Source: JTS-RE37 sp041743425 (GTDB lineage Bacteria > Bacteroidota > Bacteroidia > Flavobacteriales > Flavobacteriaceae). Taken from it: 64,000 bases of DNA. A program made the position numbers and the translations under genes. The notes under the pieces were generated by a model. The model saw nothing but the letters and a program-made list of their open reading frames with translations. It had not been told where the DNA came from and made no database searches. Location of the stretch: NCBI GenBank assembly GCA_041743425.1, contig JBGTMS010000103.1:51699-115698 (forward strand), read 5' to 3'. Shown here piece by piece: positions 18,148 to 27,119 of the stretch (position 1 is the first letter of the stretch; each line of letters begins with the position of its first letter).

Positions 18148-19206
18148 ATGATCAACTTATACAACACCCAGATAGAAAGCCTGTCTCTGCATCGTGTGGG
18201 TAATAAGAGCCGTGGGGAATCTATCTTTCTTTCCGGCCGGCCACATCCCTTGGATGATGAACATTCAGGACTTTTAAAGGAATATTTTTTTAAACCTTTT
18301 CGCGAAAAGGAGGAAAATTTTTACCGATTCACCCACGAAACGGACCTCGGTTTTAATGAAGTCTTTCAACTTGCATCTGAAATATTTAATACGCCAGCCA
18401 AGATGCACCCCTTGTCAAAAAAACTCGCCACCCACTTATATAATCAGTCCGGACACCCGCACATTAAGAGCGGTGAACTATACATCGTACTATTAAACGA
18501 TGTAATGCTTGACGCAACCAAGACTCAAGCCCTGGGAATTTTCAAAAGCGAGCTAAAACAGGATTTTTTGCAGTTTCGTGAAGCAGGAGATAATCTGGAA
18601 ATGTTATCCTTGCAGGGTGTAAATTTAAATAAACTAGATAAGGGCTGTCTAATATTTAATGTCGACGCCGGAGAGGGTTTCAAAGTACTTTCAATAGACA
18701 GCAATAGGTATGATACCAAATACTGGCTTGAACAATTCTTACATCTTACTCCCCTGACCGACGAAAATTTCTATACCCGGAATTACCTGAAGTTCTGTCA
18801 GAACTTCGCCAGGGACGTGGTCCTACCTGCAGAAGACAAGCAGCAGGAAGTGTTGTTTATGAATCGGGCGGTCAATCATTTCGCCAGCAATGATGCTTTT
18901 GAAGAGTCCAGTTTTCTGAATGATGTGATTGAAAATCCGGCGCTCATTCCGGAGTTCAAAAACTATAAGATTGAAAAAGGGCCTAAATATAGCATTGAGG
19001 ACGTCTCCAATTTCAACATTGCCAACAAAGCAGTTTCCGATTCCCGGAAAAAGATGAGCAATGTTATTCACCTTGATACCAATATTCATATAAAACTTGA
19101 TTTTGTAAGTCAGGAAGCAGCAGAGAAATTCGTAGAAAAGGGTTGGGATGAAGAGCGTCAGATGTATTACTATCTCGTCTATTTTAATAAGGAACAATCC
19201 CGATAA
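18148..19206 (+). CDS. Nucleoid-associated protein, NdpA/YejK-like
   Basis: A 352-residue protein of the 37-kDa nucleoid-associated (NdpA) family, which binds double-stranded DNA without strong sequence preference. The N-terminal part has LHRVGNKSRGESIFLS, the middle GELYIVLLNDVMLDATKTQALGIFKSE, and the C-terminal half has NYLKFCQNFARDVV. The length agrees with the family (about 330-350). It converges on the gene at 19263, with only 57 bases between the two stop codons and no clear terminator hairpin. Confidence 0.87.
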   Translation: MINLYNTQIESLSLHRVGNKSRGESIFLSGRPHPLDDEHSGLLKEYFFKPFREKEENFYRFTHETDLGFNEVFQLASEIFNTPAKMHPLSKKLATHLYNQSGHPHIKSGELYIVLLNDVMLDATKTQALGIFKSELKQDFLQFREAGDNLEMLSLQGVNLNKLDKGCLIFNVDAGEGFKVLSIDSNRYDTKYWLEQFLHLTPLTDENFYTRNYLKFCQNFARDVVLPAEDKQQEVLFMNRAVNHFASNDAFEESSFLNDVIENPALIPEFKNYKIEKGPKYSIEDVSNFNIANKAVSDSRKKMSNVIHLDTNIHIKLDFVSQEAAEKFVEKGWDEERQMYYYLVYFNKEQSR

Positions 19207-19262
19207 TCACTCCACAAGGGATATTTATGGAGGCTCTTGGGAATAACATTCAGGGCCTGGAT

Positions 19263-20345
19263 TTATATCCGGATTTTACTATCAATGATTTGTTTCATGC
19301 TGACATCCTGGTAATTGCGCTTTACAAAGTCAAGTGCCAGATCAAGGATCTGGCCCATGGTTTTACAGTTCCTGAATTTCATATCGAGGGTCAGTTCGTA
19401 AATCTGCTCCCGCAACAGTTGTATATGCTCATCCAGTGAAATGTTATCCGTTTTACAAATATTGACCAGGCGGTTGATCCGGTTTCCTGAACTTATGATC
19501 CGCTTTGCCACAATAGATCGTTCTTCAACCTTATACTGATCCACTGAATCATGTAACAGCTTGCTCCTCACCAGTTCGACCATCACATAGTTTTCCTTGA
19601 AAAATTGGGGTCGATATACTTTCAACTTTCCTTCAAAACACTGTTGATCAAAATCGATGGGGCGAATTTTATAGACTACATGATCAAAATCATGAGTCGT
19701 CACAATGACGTAATTGTAGGACCTCATATCCCCAAGCAGTCTGATCATGCATCGCTCGTTGAATTTGACAAATTCCTTCGCCAGCTGCGATTTTTCAGAT
19801 TCGGAGCAGGTGGGAAGCATATCCCTTATAAAAATATCTCCCGGAATCCCTGCGATGTGTTCCTCGATGAGCGTGTCCTTATAAACCAGGAAGTTGAGGT
19901 TGTATGGAGAAAGCATATGTTCAAGCTCCAGTCCATAAATCCTTGATGCATCCGCCTTCTTTACGTAGAAATAGGTATAATTATCGTTCAGGATATTTCG
20001 AACCTTGATCCGGAAAGGTTTTGAATTTCCAAAGGTGCAATAATCCACCGCATCGATGTTCAGATACTGAAAGATCGTCTCACTGCCATCAGAATGAAGA
20101 ATGGAGTAAACGCGTTTAAGGCTGAGATCTATCTCCCTCCGTTCGGAATCCGTATAATAGGCACGCACCCATAGCGTATCCTCACCATTATTGTCATAGA
20201 CCACTACTGCCCCCGCAAACCTCAATAGATCGTCATAGAAGATCGGGATTTCTATCTTACGGTTGTATTCATCAAGATAGGCATCGAGCTTCTCATTGAC
20301 CGGATACGCGGGTTTTTTCCTGGACATCAGGCGTTCATCAGTCAT
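19263..20345 (-). CDS. Uncharacterised protein with kinase-like residue pattern
   Basis: A 360-residue soluble protein I cannot assign to a named family. Residues seen, counted from the ATG at 20345, line up with a protein-kinase/aminoglycoside-phosphotransferase fold: a strand FYVKK (K129-K130), a helix GLELEHML (E140 or E142), a strand-hinge LIEEHIAGIPGD (160-170), GDMRSYN with D206 and N211 at the exact D-x4-N spacing, and IDFD with D231-F232-D233 in the DFG position. The usual HRD histidine is absent. A TTG 11 codons upstream is unlikely as start because a TAnnTTTG element lies on it. It diverges from the ABC transporter operon. Kinase activity is inference. Confidence 0.75.
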   Translation of the reverse strand: MTDERLMSRKKPAYPVNEKLDAYLDEYNRKIEIPIFYDDLLRFAGAVVVYDNNGEDTLWVRAYYTDSERREIDLSLKRVYSILHSDGSETIFQYLNIDAVDYCTFGNSKPFRIKVRNILNDNYTYFYVKKADASRIYGLELEHMLSPYNLNFLVYKDTLIEEHIAGIPGDIFIRDMLPTCSESEKSQLAKEFVKFNERCMIRLLGDMRSYNYVIVTTHDFDHVVYKIRPIDFDQQCFEGKLKVYRPQFFKENYVMVELVRSKLLHDSVDQYKVEERSIVAKRIISSGNRINRLVNICKTDNISLDEHIQLLREQIYELTLDMKFRNCKTMGQILDLALDFVKRNYQDVSMKQIIDSKIRI

Positions 20346-20375
20346 ATTTTTCACATTTGCAGCGGCCGAATGTAA

Positions 20376-20383
20376 CAAAAGTA
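20376..20383 (-). promoter_or_regulatory. Candidate -7 element for the kinase-like gene
   Basis: On the minus strand TACTTTTG fits TAnnTTTG, 30 bases upstream of the ATG at 20345. It supports that start over the TTG at 20378, which lies inside this element. Confidence 0.4.
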
Positions 20384-20431
20384 AGATTTCTTCGTCAAGT
20401 TACTGGAATCTGTTAAAAATCAGCCAGCATA

Positions 20432-21367
20432 TTGGAAACTATTCTGAAAGTTCACAACCTTACCAAAAGATTTGGGTACCTCACAGCAGTAAAGGATTTG
20501 TCCTTTAATATCGAGAAAGGCAATGTGTATGGTATCTTGGGGCCTAACGGGAGTGGCAAATCAACTACCCTTGGCATTGTGCTCAATGTAGTTAATCCGA
20601 CGGCAGGAAGTTTTAGCTGGTTTGACGGCAAAACCACGACCCATCAGGCCCTGAAGAAGGTAGGTGCCATCATTGAGCGCCCCAACTTTTACCCATACAT
20701 GTCGGCATATCAGAATCTGAAACTGGTATGCAAGATCAAAGAGGTATCTGAACACACTATTATAGAAAAACTTGAATTGGTAGGGCTTCTGGAAAGAAAG
20801 AACAGCAAGTTCAGCACCTTTTCTCTGGGAATGAAACAGCGTTTGGCAATAGCCTCCGCCTTGCTTAATGACCCCGAAATCCTGATTCTGGATGAACCTA
20901 CGAACGGCCTGGATCCCCAGGGAATTCATCAGATCCGGGAATTGATTATAAAAATCTCCTCTAGTGGCACTACCATCTTACTTGCCTCCCATCTTCTGGA
21001 TGAGGTAGAAAAGGTCTGCAGCCATGTTGTTATATTACGGAAAGGAGAAAAATTATACTCCGGCCGGGTGGACGGAATGCTGGCAAGCCATGGATTTTTT
21101 GAGCTGAAGACTGCTGCTCCGGATGCCCTGATACGATTTTTATCAGACCATCCTCAGTTCGGGAATATTACCCAGCAGAACGGCCTGATTACGGCATATC
21201 TGAAGGAAGAGATGGGCGCACACTCCCTTAATTCACTATTATTCGAAAAGGGAATTGTACTCTCCCATCTTGTAAAAAGAAAGGAAAGCCTGGAGGAGCA
21301 ATTCCTCGCCCTGACCAGGCAGACCGGAACAGATGCGAAGGAGACTCAGGCGCTAAATCGACATTAA
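20432..21367 (+). CDS. ABC transporter ATP-binding protein (ABC-2 type, BcrA-like)
   Basis: A 311-residue ATPase with Walker A GPNGSGKST at 37-45, signature SLGMKQR at 131-137 and Walker B LILDEP at 151-156, followed by NGLDP. A C-terminal extension of about 100 residues after the switch histidine (SHLLDEVEK) is typical of the BcrA/DrrA/CcmA group. The start is TTG at 20432: an in-frame stop at 20414 limits extension and no upstream ATG exists. The permease begins immediately after its stop codon. The cargo is unknown; lantibiotic-resistance exporters are one branch of the family. Confidence 0.92.
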   Translation: METILKVHNLTKRFGYLTAVKDLSFNIEKGNVYGILGPNGSGKSTTLGIVLNVVNPTAGSFSWFDGKTTTHQALKKVGAIIERPNFYPYMSAYQNLKLVCKIKEVSEHTIIEKLELVGLLERKNSKFSTFSLGMKQRLAIASALLNDPEILILDEPTNGLDPQGIHQIRELIIKISSSGTTILLASHLLDEVEKVCSHVVILRKGEKLYSGRVDGMLASHGFFELKTAAPDALIRFLSDHPQFGNITQQNGLITAYLKEEMGAHSLNSLLFEKGIVLSHLVKRKESLEEQFLALTRQTGTDAKETQALNRH

Positions 21368-22201
21368 ATGGAACGACTGCTGCATATAGAATTCATCAAA
21401 TTATGGAATAACAGAGCCAGTCGGGTCCTGATCATCGCTTATTTTGTATTGCTCACTTCAATTGCACTGGTAGCAGCGATCAAATTTGATATCGGACCCG
21501 TAAAATTTCACTTTGCTGAACTGGGCATTTTCAATTTTCCTTATATCTGGCATTTCAATACGTATATGACAGCCATATTTAAGTTGTTTCTGGCCATTGT
21601 GATCGTTTCCATGATGGCGAATGAATACACCAATAAAACTATAAAACAGAATCTGATTGACGGCCTCTCCAAATGGGAATTCGTGCTTTCAAAACTCCTG
21701 ACAGTCATTTCATTTGCTTTGATCTCCACAGTTTTTGTCTTTGTGGTGTCTATGATTCTGGGCTTTATCTATTCTGACTACGATGAGTGGTCTATTGTTT
21801 TTTCAGGTCTCGAATTCATCCCGGCTTTTTTTGTGAAACTTCTCGGATTCTTCACCTTTTGTCTCTTTCTTGGAATACTGGTGAAGCGCTCGGCCTTTGC
21901 CCTTGGTTTTCTGATTCTTTGGGCTATTCTGGAACAGATCATCTTCGGGATCCTGATCTGGAAGTTTGTCACCTGGGATACCGCTGCTAAAATCAAAGCA
22001 ATGTTGCCATTACAGTCCATGTCCAATCTGATAGAAGAGCCCTTTAGCAGACTGAATGCGGTTCAGTCGGTGGCTAATGAAATAGGCGAAACCCTGAACG
22101 TGGATTATCATGTGCACTGGTACGAAATCCTCATTGTACTTCTTTGGACGTCCCTTTTCGTCTATTTGTCGTATGCTCTCCTAAAAATAAGAGATTTATA
22201 G
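21368..22201 (+). CDS. ABC-2 type transporter permease
   Basis: A 277-residue integral membrane protein with about six hydrophobic segments: residues near 15-38, 56-82, 110-137, 152-170, 172-200 and 250-270. NEYTNKTIKQNLIDGLSKWEFVLSKL after the second segment is a loop typical of ABC-2 permeases. It directly abuts the ATPase gene (TAA then ATG, no gap), so they form one transporter. The first T9SS protein gene starts 25 bases later, suggesting co-transcription. Confidence 0.88.
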   Translation: MERLLHIEFIKLWNNRASRVLIIAYFVLLTSIALVAAIKFDIGPVKFHFAELGIFNFPYIWHFNTYMTAIFKLFLAIVIVSMMANEYTNKTIKQNLIDGLSKWEFVLSKLLTVISFALISTVFVFVVSMILGFIYSDYDEWSIVFSGLEFIPAFFVKLLGFFTFCLFLGILVKRSAFALGFLILWAILEQIIFGILIWKFVTWDTAAKIKAMLPLQSMSNLIEEPFSRLNAVQSVANEIGETLNVDYHVHWYEILIVLLWTSLFVYLSYALLKIRDL

Positions 22202-22226
22202 TATCTTGTAGTGTTTGAGAAGCACT

Positions 22227-24086
22227 ATGAAAAAGAAGGCCGCACCCGTACCATTCGGTAAGGCCTGTATTATGGCCGTTGGTGAACAGATAAAGGGATC
22301 TCCGGAGCCGTCGGATGTATACCGCCATTCAGGCCAGACCACTTCCGGGACAGTTGTGTCTCTTCTCCTGTTTCTCTGCATTTTCCAGGTCTGCCAGGTG
22401 TCAGCACAGGATTGTCCGTCTATTCTTGTTCCCACCCCTGGGCAAATGGCCGTGCCTGTCACCAGCGTGATCAGCTGGGAGGCCGTAGTCGGGGTTCCGG
22501 GCTATATTATTTCCATTGGCACCACTCCGGGAGGTATTGAAATCGTTGATAAACAATCAGTGGGAAGCGCCACCTCATTTACCCCGCCTTTAGGCTTGCC
22601 GTCAGATGCCGATATCTATGTAACGATTACCCTGTTTTTCTTTGACTTCGGACGCCCGGACATTACCTGCCCAACGGTATTTTTTCACACGGCACCCGTC
22701 CTCAGCAGCCCTCCCTGTACCACTCTTGTATTACCGAAGAACGGAAGTGACAACGTAAATGCTGCCAGTTCACTATCCTGGAGTTATGCCCCCACAGCAA
22801 CGGGATATTTTCTTTCAATTGGCACCACCCCGGGTGGAATCGATCTTTTCAATGATGACGTAGGCAATGTTTTGTTTTACAATCCGCCTTTCGACCTGCC
22901 ACCCGACTCAGATATCTATGTAACCCTTCGGCCTTACAATGGGAATGGGATGGCAGGGCAATGCCCTGAGGAAAGTTTCCACACCGGGGAACCCGCTACC
23001 CTCCCAGGATGTACCAGCCTGATCTATCCTGCGGACGGAGAGATTAATGTGCCTCTTAGTCCTGTCTTACAATGGGAGCAAGTGCCGGAAGCGACAGGGT
23101 ATGAGATAACCATCGGCTATTCGCCGTTTACAGGGGAAATACTGGACGGTGCGCGGTTTTCCTCTACCTCTACCATAGTTATCGATTTTGAGGCCTATCG
23201 TACCTTTTTTATCACAATTGTTCCGGTTAATGATGCCGGCAGGGCCATAGGTTGTGAGCAACAATCCTTTTCCACCGGTCTGGGATGCGGTCCTTTTTTT
23301 GATCCTGTCAGCGGAGAATTGGTGACGCTTTATCCTGTGATAGATTTTCCTGATACGGTTTCCTTCTGCCGGAATGAAACTCCTTTGATACTGACAGCGA
23401 ATGAAATAGGAGATGGTTACCGATGGTTTCGGGTGGACGAGTTGGGAAATGAAACACTTTTATCCGAAACCGGATCCGTAGCCATCGCGGACAATGGTGA
23501 TTACCTGCTGGAAGTATACAATATAATCCCGGAATTCGAGGGGCAGGTGGCGTGTTCAAGTTCCAAAAATTTCAGTGTGGTAACCTCGGAGCTCGCCACC
23601 ATTGAAGCCGTGAATGTTACCAACCAGGGCAATGGGCTTTCAATAGAAGTGATGGTAAGCGGTTCCGGCAGCTACGAATATGCGCTTGATGATGCTGAAG
23701 GTCCCTATCAGGAAGGTTCCCTTTTTGAAAATATACCTCCGGGATCTCATAGGGTCTATGTGCGGGATAGAAATGGATGTGGCATCGCCCAAAAAGAAGT
23801 TCAGTCCGGACTAAATTCTGAAGGATTTCCTTCCTTCTTCACTCCGAATGGAGACGGGGTAAACGATTTCTGGCAGTTCCTTGAACCTCCGGGCAGCAGC
23901 ACAGGACTTGTGGAAGCCATCGAAATCTATGACCGGTTTGGCACCCTTGTAGGGCAGCTTGATCCGGCTACTCCGGGATGGGACGGTACATACAATGGAA
24001 AGCCACTGCCGGCTTCCGATTATTGGTATCGGGCACTGGATAGTTCAGCCCGGGAATTAAGAGGCCATTTTGCCTTAAAACGGTAG
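22227..24086 (+). CDS. T9SS type B sorting domain protein, fibronectin-like repeats (paralogue 1)
   Basis: Surface protein exported by the type IX system. Counted from the TTG-opened frame (four residues before the ATG used), the hydrophobic signal is at 47-62, cut at VSAQ. Three fibronectin-III-like repeats follow at about 66-160, 167-258 and 266-354; the first two carry SIGTTPGG and the third a diverged form. Then come an Ig-like stretch (380-455), a SprB-like segment (465-530) with SYEYAL and VYVRDRNGCG, and a gliding-motility-type CTD (537-623) with FFTPNGDGVNDFW, YDRFG and GWDGTYNG. The region before the signal is unusually long (about 42 residues). First of three tandem paralogues. Confidence 0.88.
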   Translation: MKKKAAPVPFGKACIMAVGEQIKGSPEPSDVYRHSGQTTSGTVVSLLLFLCIFQVCQVSAQDCPSILVPTPGQMAVPVTSVISWEAVVGVPGYIISIGTTPGGIEIVDKQSVGSATSFTPPLGLPSDADIYVTITLFFFDFGRPDITCPTVFFHTAPVLSSPPCTTLVLPKNGSDNVNAASSLSWSYAPTATGYFLSIGTTPGGIDLFNDDVGNVLFYNPPFDLPPDSDIYVTLRPYNGNGMAGQCPEESFHTGEPATLPGCTSLIYPADGEINVPLSPVLQWEQVPEATGYEITIGYSPFTGEILDGARFSSTSTIVIDFEAYRTFFITIVPVNDAGRAIGCEQQSFSTGLGCGPFFDPVSGELVTLYPVIDFPDTVSFCRNETPLILTANEIGDGYRWFRVDELGNETLLSETGSVAIADNGDYLLEVYNIIPEFEGQVACSSSKNFSVVTSELATIEAVNVTNQGNGLSIEVMVSGSGSYEYALDDAEGPYQEGSLFENIPPGSHRVYVRDRNGCGIAQKEVQSGLNSEGFPSFFTPNGDGVNDFWQFLEPPGSSTGLVEAIEIYDRFGTLVGQLDPATPGWDGTYNGKPLPASDYWYRALDSSARELRGHFALKR

Positions 24087-24122
24087 ACAATTGGTATATT
24101 GGTCTGTTTGATATCTGATCTA

Positions 24123-25571
24123 ATGTATAAAAGGATCATCTTTATTTTATGCACTTTCTTCCTTTGCAAGGGGGTGGCACAGGAATGTCCTTTTATCACC
24201 AACCCGCAAGATGGTTCCGTAGGCGTTCCTGTGAACACTACGATTACCTGGAATGCGGTTCCGGGAATTGTTGGTTATCTCATCTCACTTGGAACCACAC
24301 CCGGGGGGGTGGACCTCCTCAACCGCAGGTCTGCAGGTCCTGTCAACTCATATACGCCTGAAATCGGATTGCCTGAAAATACCAGAATTTATGTGACCAT
24401 CAGCCTTTTCCTCCCCAATCAGCCTTTAAAAATTTGCGAGGTGGAAACTTTTGTTACTGAAAACGTAACCACACCCCCTTCGTGTACCATCCTAACTGAA
24501 CCCCTTGATGAGGAATCAGGTGTCAGCACGGCGACAGAAATAAAATGGGCCTACGCGGACAGGGCAACTGGGTATTTAATTTCAATCGGATCTGCGCCAG
24601 GTGGGACGGATATTGCAGATGCAGTAGATGTGAAGAATGTGCTTAACTACCGGCCAACCTCATTTCTTCCGGAAGATGCGGATATTTATGTGAAGATTAC
24701 TCCCTACAATGAGAATGGCAACGCTACAGGATGCCATGAAGAACAATTCAATACCGGAATGGCCGTATTAAATTGTGAGGCGCGTTTTGACGCCACTTCA
24801 GGAACACTCATAGAAGTGCGCCCCGCCATAAATTTAGCCCCGGTTATCGGACTATGCAGGAATGAATTTCCTCTGACCCTAAGCCCTGAAGGAGAGGCGG
24901 ACGGATACAGATGGTATCGGTTGGACGGAGATTCTGTAACATTAATTTCCGAAGATGCTTATATTATCATTGAAGATGAGGGCCGCTATCTTTACGAAGC
25001 GTATAATTATATTGATCAGGCCGGGGTGATGGTAGAATGTGCCAGCACACAGGAAATTACCACGGTTTTATCTGAAGCGCCTACGATTACTTCGGCAGAC
25101 CTTTCAAGAGTATCCGGGGTTCTCGAAATCAGTGTGCAGGTAAACGGAAATGGCAATTATGAATATGCCCTGGACCAGCCTGAAGGACCCTACCAGGATG
25201 ATTCGCGCTTTACAAATGTGGCTTCGGGTACTCATACCGTCTATGTTAGAGACAAGAATGGTTGTGGCCTGGCAATGATGGAGGTAGATAGGGAACTCGG
25301 TCAGAATGATTTTCCAAAATTCTTTACACCAAATGGGGATGGCATCAATGACTACTGGCAGCTGCAGCCATCTTCGGCTCAGAAAACGATTACTCTGGAA
25401 TACCTCCAGGTATTTGACAGATACGGCGTTCTGATTGCTCAGGTAACCCCTTCCTCGCCGGGATGGGACGGAAGTTATAACGGCAGACCGGTGCCTTCAT
25501 CAGTATACTGGTTCAAAGCCGCAGACAACCTGCAAAACATTGTGCAAGGTTATTTTATGTTAAAACGATAA
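24123..25571 (+). CDS. T9SS type B sorting domain protein, fibronectin-like repeats (paralogue 2)
   Basis: A 482-residue paralogue of the previous gene with two fibronectin-like repeats instead of three. The ATG at 24123 (MYKRIIFILC) gives a classic signal peptide cut at GVAQ, so I prefer it to an ATG at 24099. The first repeat has LGTTPGGVDLL, the second SIGSAPGGTDIA. After an Ig-like part come YEYAL, VYVRDKNGCG and the T9SS CTD beginning FFTPNGDGINDYW and ending YFMLKR. The gap to the gene before is 36 bases, in line with one operon. Probably a surface or secreted binding protein; ligand unknown. Confidence 0.88.
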   Translation: MYKRIIFILCTFFLCKGVAQECPFITNPQDGSVGVPVNTTITWNAVPGIVGYLISLGTTPGGVDLLNRRSAGPVNSYTPEIGLPENTRIYVTISLFLPNQPLKICEVETFVTENVTTPPSCTILTEPLDEESGVSTATEIKWAYADRATGYLISIGSAPGGTDIADAVDVKNVLNYRPTSFLPEDADIYVKITPYNENGNATGCHEEQFNTGMAVLNCEARFDATSGTLIEVRPAINLAPVIGLCRNEFPLTLSPEGEADGYRWYRLDGDSVTLISEDAYIIIEDEGRYLYEAYNYIDQAGVMVECASTQEITTVLSEAPTITSADLSRVSGVLEISVQVNGNGNYEYALDQPEGPYQDDSRFTNVASGTHTVYVRDKNGCGLAMMEVDRELGQNDFPKFFTPNGDGINDYWQLQPSSAQKTITLEYLQVFDRYGVLIAQVTPSSPGWDGSYNGRPVPSSVYWFKAADNLQNIVQGYFMLKR

Positions 25572-25592
25572 ACGAGCCGGTTAAGGGCAGCG

Positions 25593-27059
25593 ATGAAAAT
25601 CCGATTCCCATCCAAAGCACGGTGGCATTATCTTATACTGCTTGCGGGACTTTCTTTGTATTCTCAGGAATGTCCTGTAATCACTTTTCCCGAGGCAGGT
25701 GAAACGGAGATTCCCGTTGATGCTACTTTCACCTGGGAGCAGGTGGAAGGTATAAATGGGTATTTGATTAACGTGGGCACGTTTGCGGGGGGGGACGATA
25801 TTATAAAAAATCGGGCCGTAGGAATTGTTAACCTCTATAAACCTCCCCTTGGATTACCCGAAAATACGGAATTGTATCTCAGCCTGAGCTTGCTCTTATT
25901 TGATGGCCCTCCCATTGCATGTGCCAGTATTCCCTTCCAGACAATCGATATTGTAACCCCACCGCCGTGTTCTGTTCTTGTAGCGCCGGACAATAATGCC
26001 ACCAACGTGACCATTGTAACAGACATCAGCTGGAGCTATGCTTCAACTGCGACCTATTACCATATTTCCATTGGCACCACCCCGGCAGGATCTGAACTTC
26101 TGAATAACCTCAATGTGGGAAATATACTTACCTACGAACCGGAAGAACCGCTGCCACAGGATACACAGATTTTTGTGACAGTAATTCCCTGGAATGAGAA
26201 CGGCAGCGGAGGAAGCTGCCAGGTTGAGAGCTTTTTTACAGGGGGTATCGTCGATCTGTGTGAGCCCTCTGCAGATCCGGAAACCGGAGAAACTATTCAG
26301 GTACGTCCGATGACAGAATTGCCCGAACGTATTGGCCTTTGCAGTGATGCTCTACCCTATCTTATAAGTACGCCGGACAATGCAGATGGATACAGGTGGT
26401 ATAGGATCAATGCCGGAGCTCAGGAAACCCTGTTGTCTGAGCAAAGAGAAGTGCCCATAACCGCCGAGGGTAGATACAGGTATGAGGCCTACAACCGGGT
26501 GGTACGATCAGGGAATACCGTTGAATGCGCTGTTTCCAGATTATTTACTGTTGTGGTTTCTGAGATTGCCGTCATTGAAGATATTGAAGTTACCAATCTG
26601 GCCGAAGGTAGAATGATTCGAATTCTCGCGAGGGGCATGGGCAGCTATGAATATGCTATAGGGAGTCCCGACGGGCCTTATCAGGATGATAATTTCTTTA
26701 CAGGGATTTCCCCGGATGCAGAACATGCCTATGTCCGTGACAGAAATGGCTGCGGGATTGCAGAAGGGGTCATAGATAGGGACATTACCCTGGATGATTT
26801 CCCTAACTTCTTCACGCCCAATGCCGATGGTGTAAATGATTTTTGGGCTTTCATTCCACCACGACAGGACTTCGGAATTGTCGTTTATAACATTGCCATC
26901 TATGACAGGTATGGTCTGCTCATTGCCCAAATAGAACCGGGCATCCTGGGCTGGGATGGCAGATATAACGGCCAGCACCTCCCTTCATCAGACTATTGGT
27001 TCCTGGCCACCGCTTCAAACGGCCAGGTGCTCAAAGGACACTTTGCCCTCAAGCGATAG
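25593..27059 (+). CDS. T9SS type B sorting domain protein, fibronectin-like repeats (paralogue 3)
   Basis: A 488-residue third copy, 21 bases after the second. It has a short signal peptide (WHYLILLAGLSLYSQ), two fibronectin-like repeats (GTFAGGDDI in the first is a diverged form, SIGTTPAGSELL in the second), an Ig-like region, a SprB-like YEYAIGSPDGPYQ segment and a CTD starting FFTPNADGVNDFW, where the usual NGDG is NADG. It ends GHFALKR like paralogue 1. A hairpin terminator follows at once, so it is the last gene of the run. Confidence 0.88.
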   Translation: MKIRFPSKARWHYLILLAGLSLYSQECPVITFPEAGETEIPVDATFTWEQVEGINGYLINVGTFAGGDDIIKNRAVGIVNLYKPPLGLPENTELYLSLSLLLFDGPPIACASIPFQTIDIVTPPPCSVLVAPDNNATNVTIVTDISWSYASTATYYHISIGTTPAGSELLNNLNVGNILTYEPEEPLPQDTQIFVTVIPWNENGSGGSCQVESFFTGGIVDLCEPSADPETGETIQVRPMTELPERIGLCSDALPYLISTPDNADGYRWYRINAGAQETLLSEQREVPITAEGRYRYEAYNRVVRSGNTVECAVSRLFTVVVSEIAVIEDIEVTNLAEGRMIRILARGMGSYEYAIGSPDGPYQDDNFFTGISPDAEHAYVRDRNGCGIAEGVIDRDITLDDFPNFFTPNADGVNDFWAFIPPRQDFGIVVYNIAIYDRYGLLIAQIEPGILGWDGRYNGQHLPSSDYWFLATASNGQVLKGHFALKR

Positions 27060-27071
27060 GCACAAATAATT

Positions 27072-27108
27072 CACCTCCCATAGTTTCATTACCAGGAGGT
27101 GCTTTTGT
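27072..27108 (+). terminator. Intrinsic terminator after the T9SS triplet
   Basis: CACCTCC at 27072-27078 pairs with GGAGGTG at 27095-27101, followed by the T-rich run CTTTTGT. It lies between the last T9SS gene and uvrB. The AGGAGGT here belongs to the stem and is probably not a ribosome site for uvrB. Confidence 0.6.
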
Positions 27109-27119
27109 ATTTTTAGGCT

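Noticed and set aside
19263..20345. HipA-type toxin as an explanation for the kinase-like protein.
   Set aside because: No HipB-like DNA-binding partner is adjacent and the HipA-specific motifs are not visible.
27090..27101. AGGAGGT before uvrB as a Shine-Dalgarno sequence.
   Set aside because: It is one arm of the terminator hairpin and lies 18 bases from the ATG, too far for a normal ribosome site.
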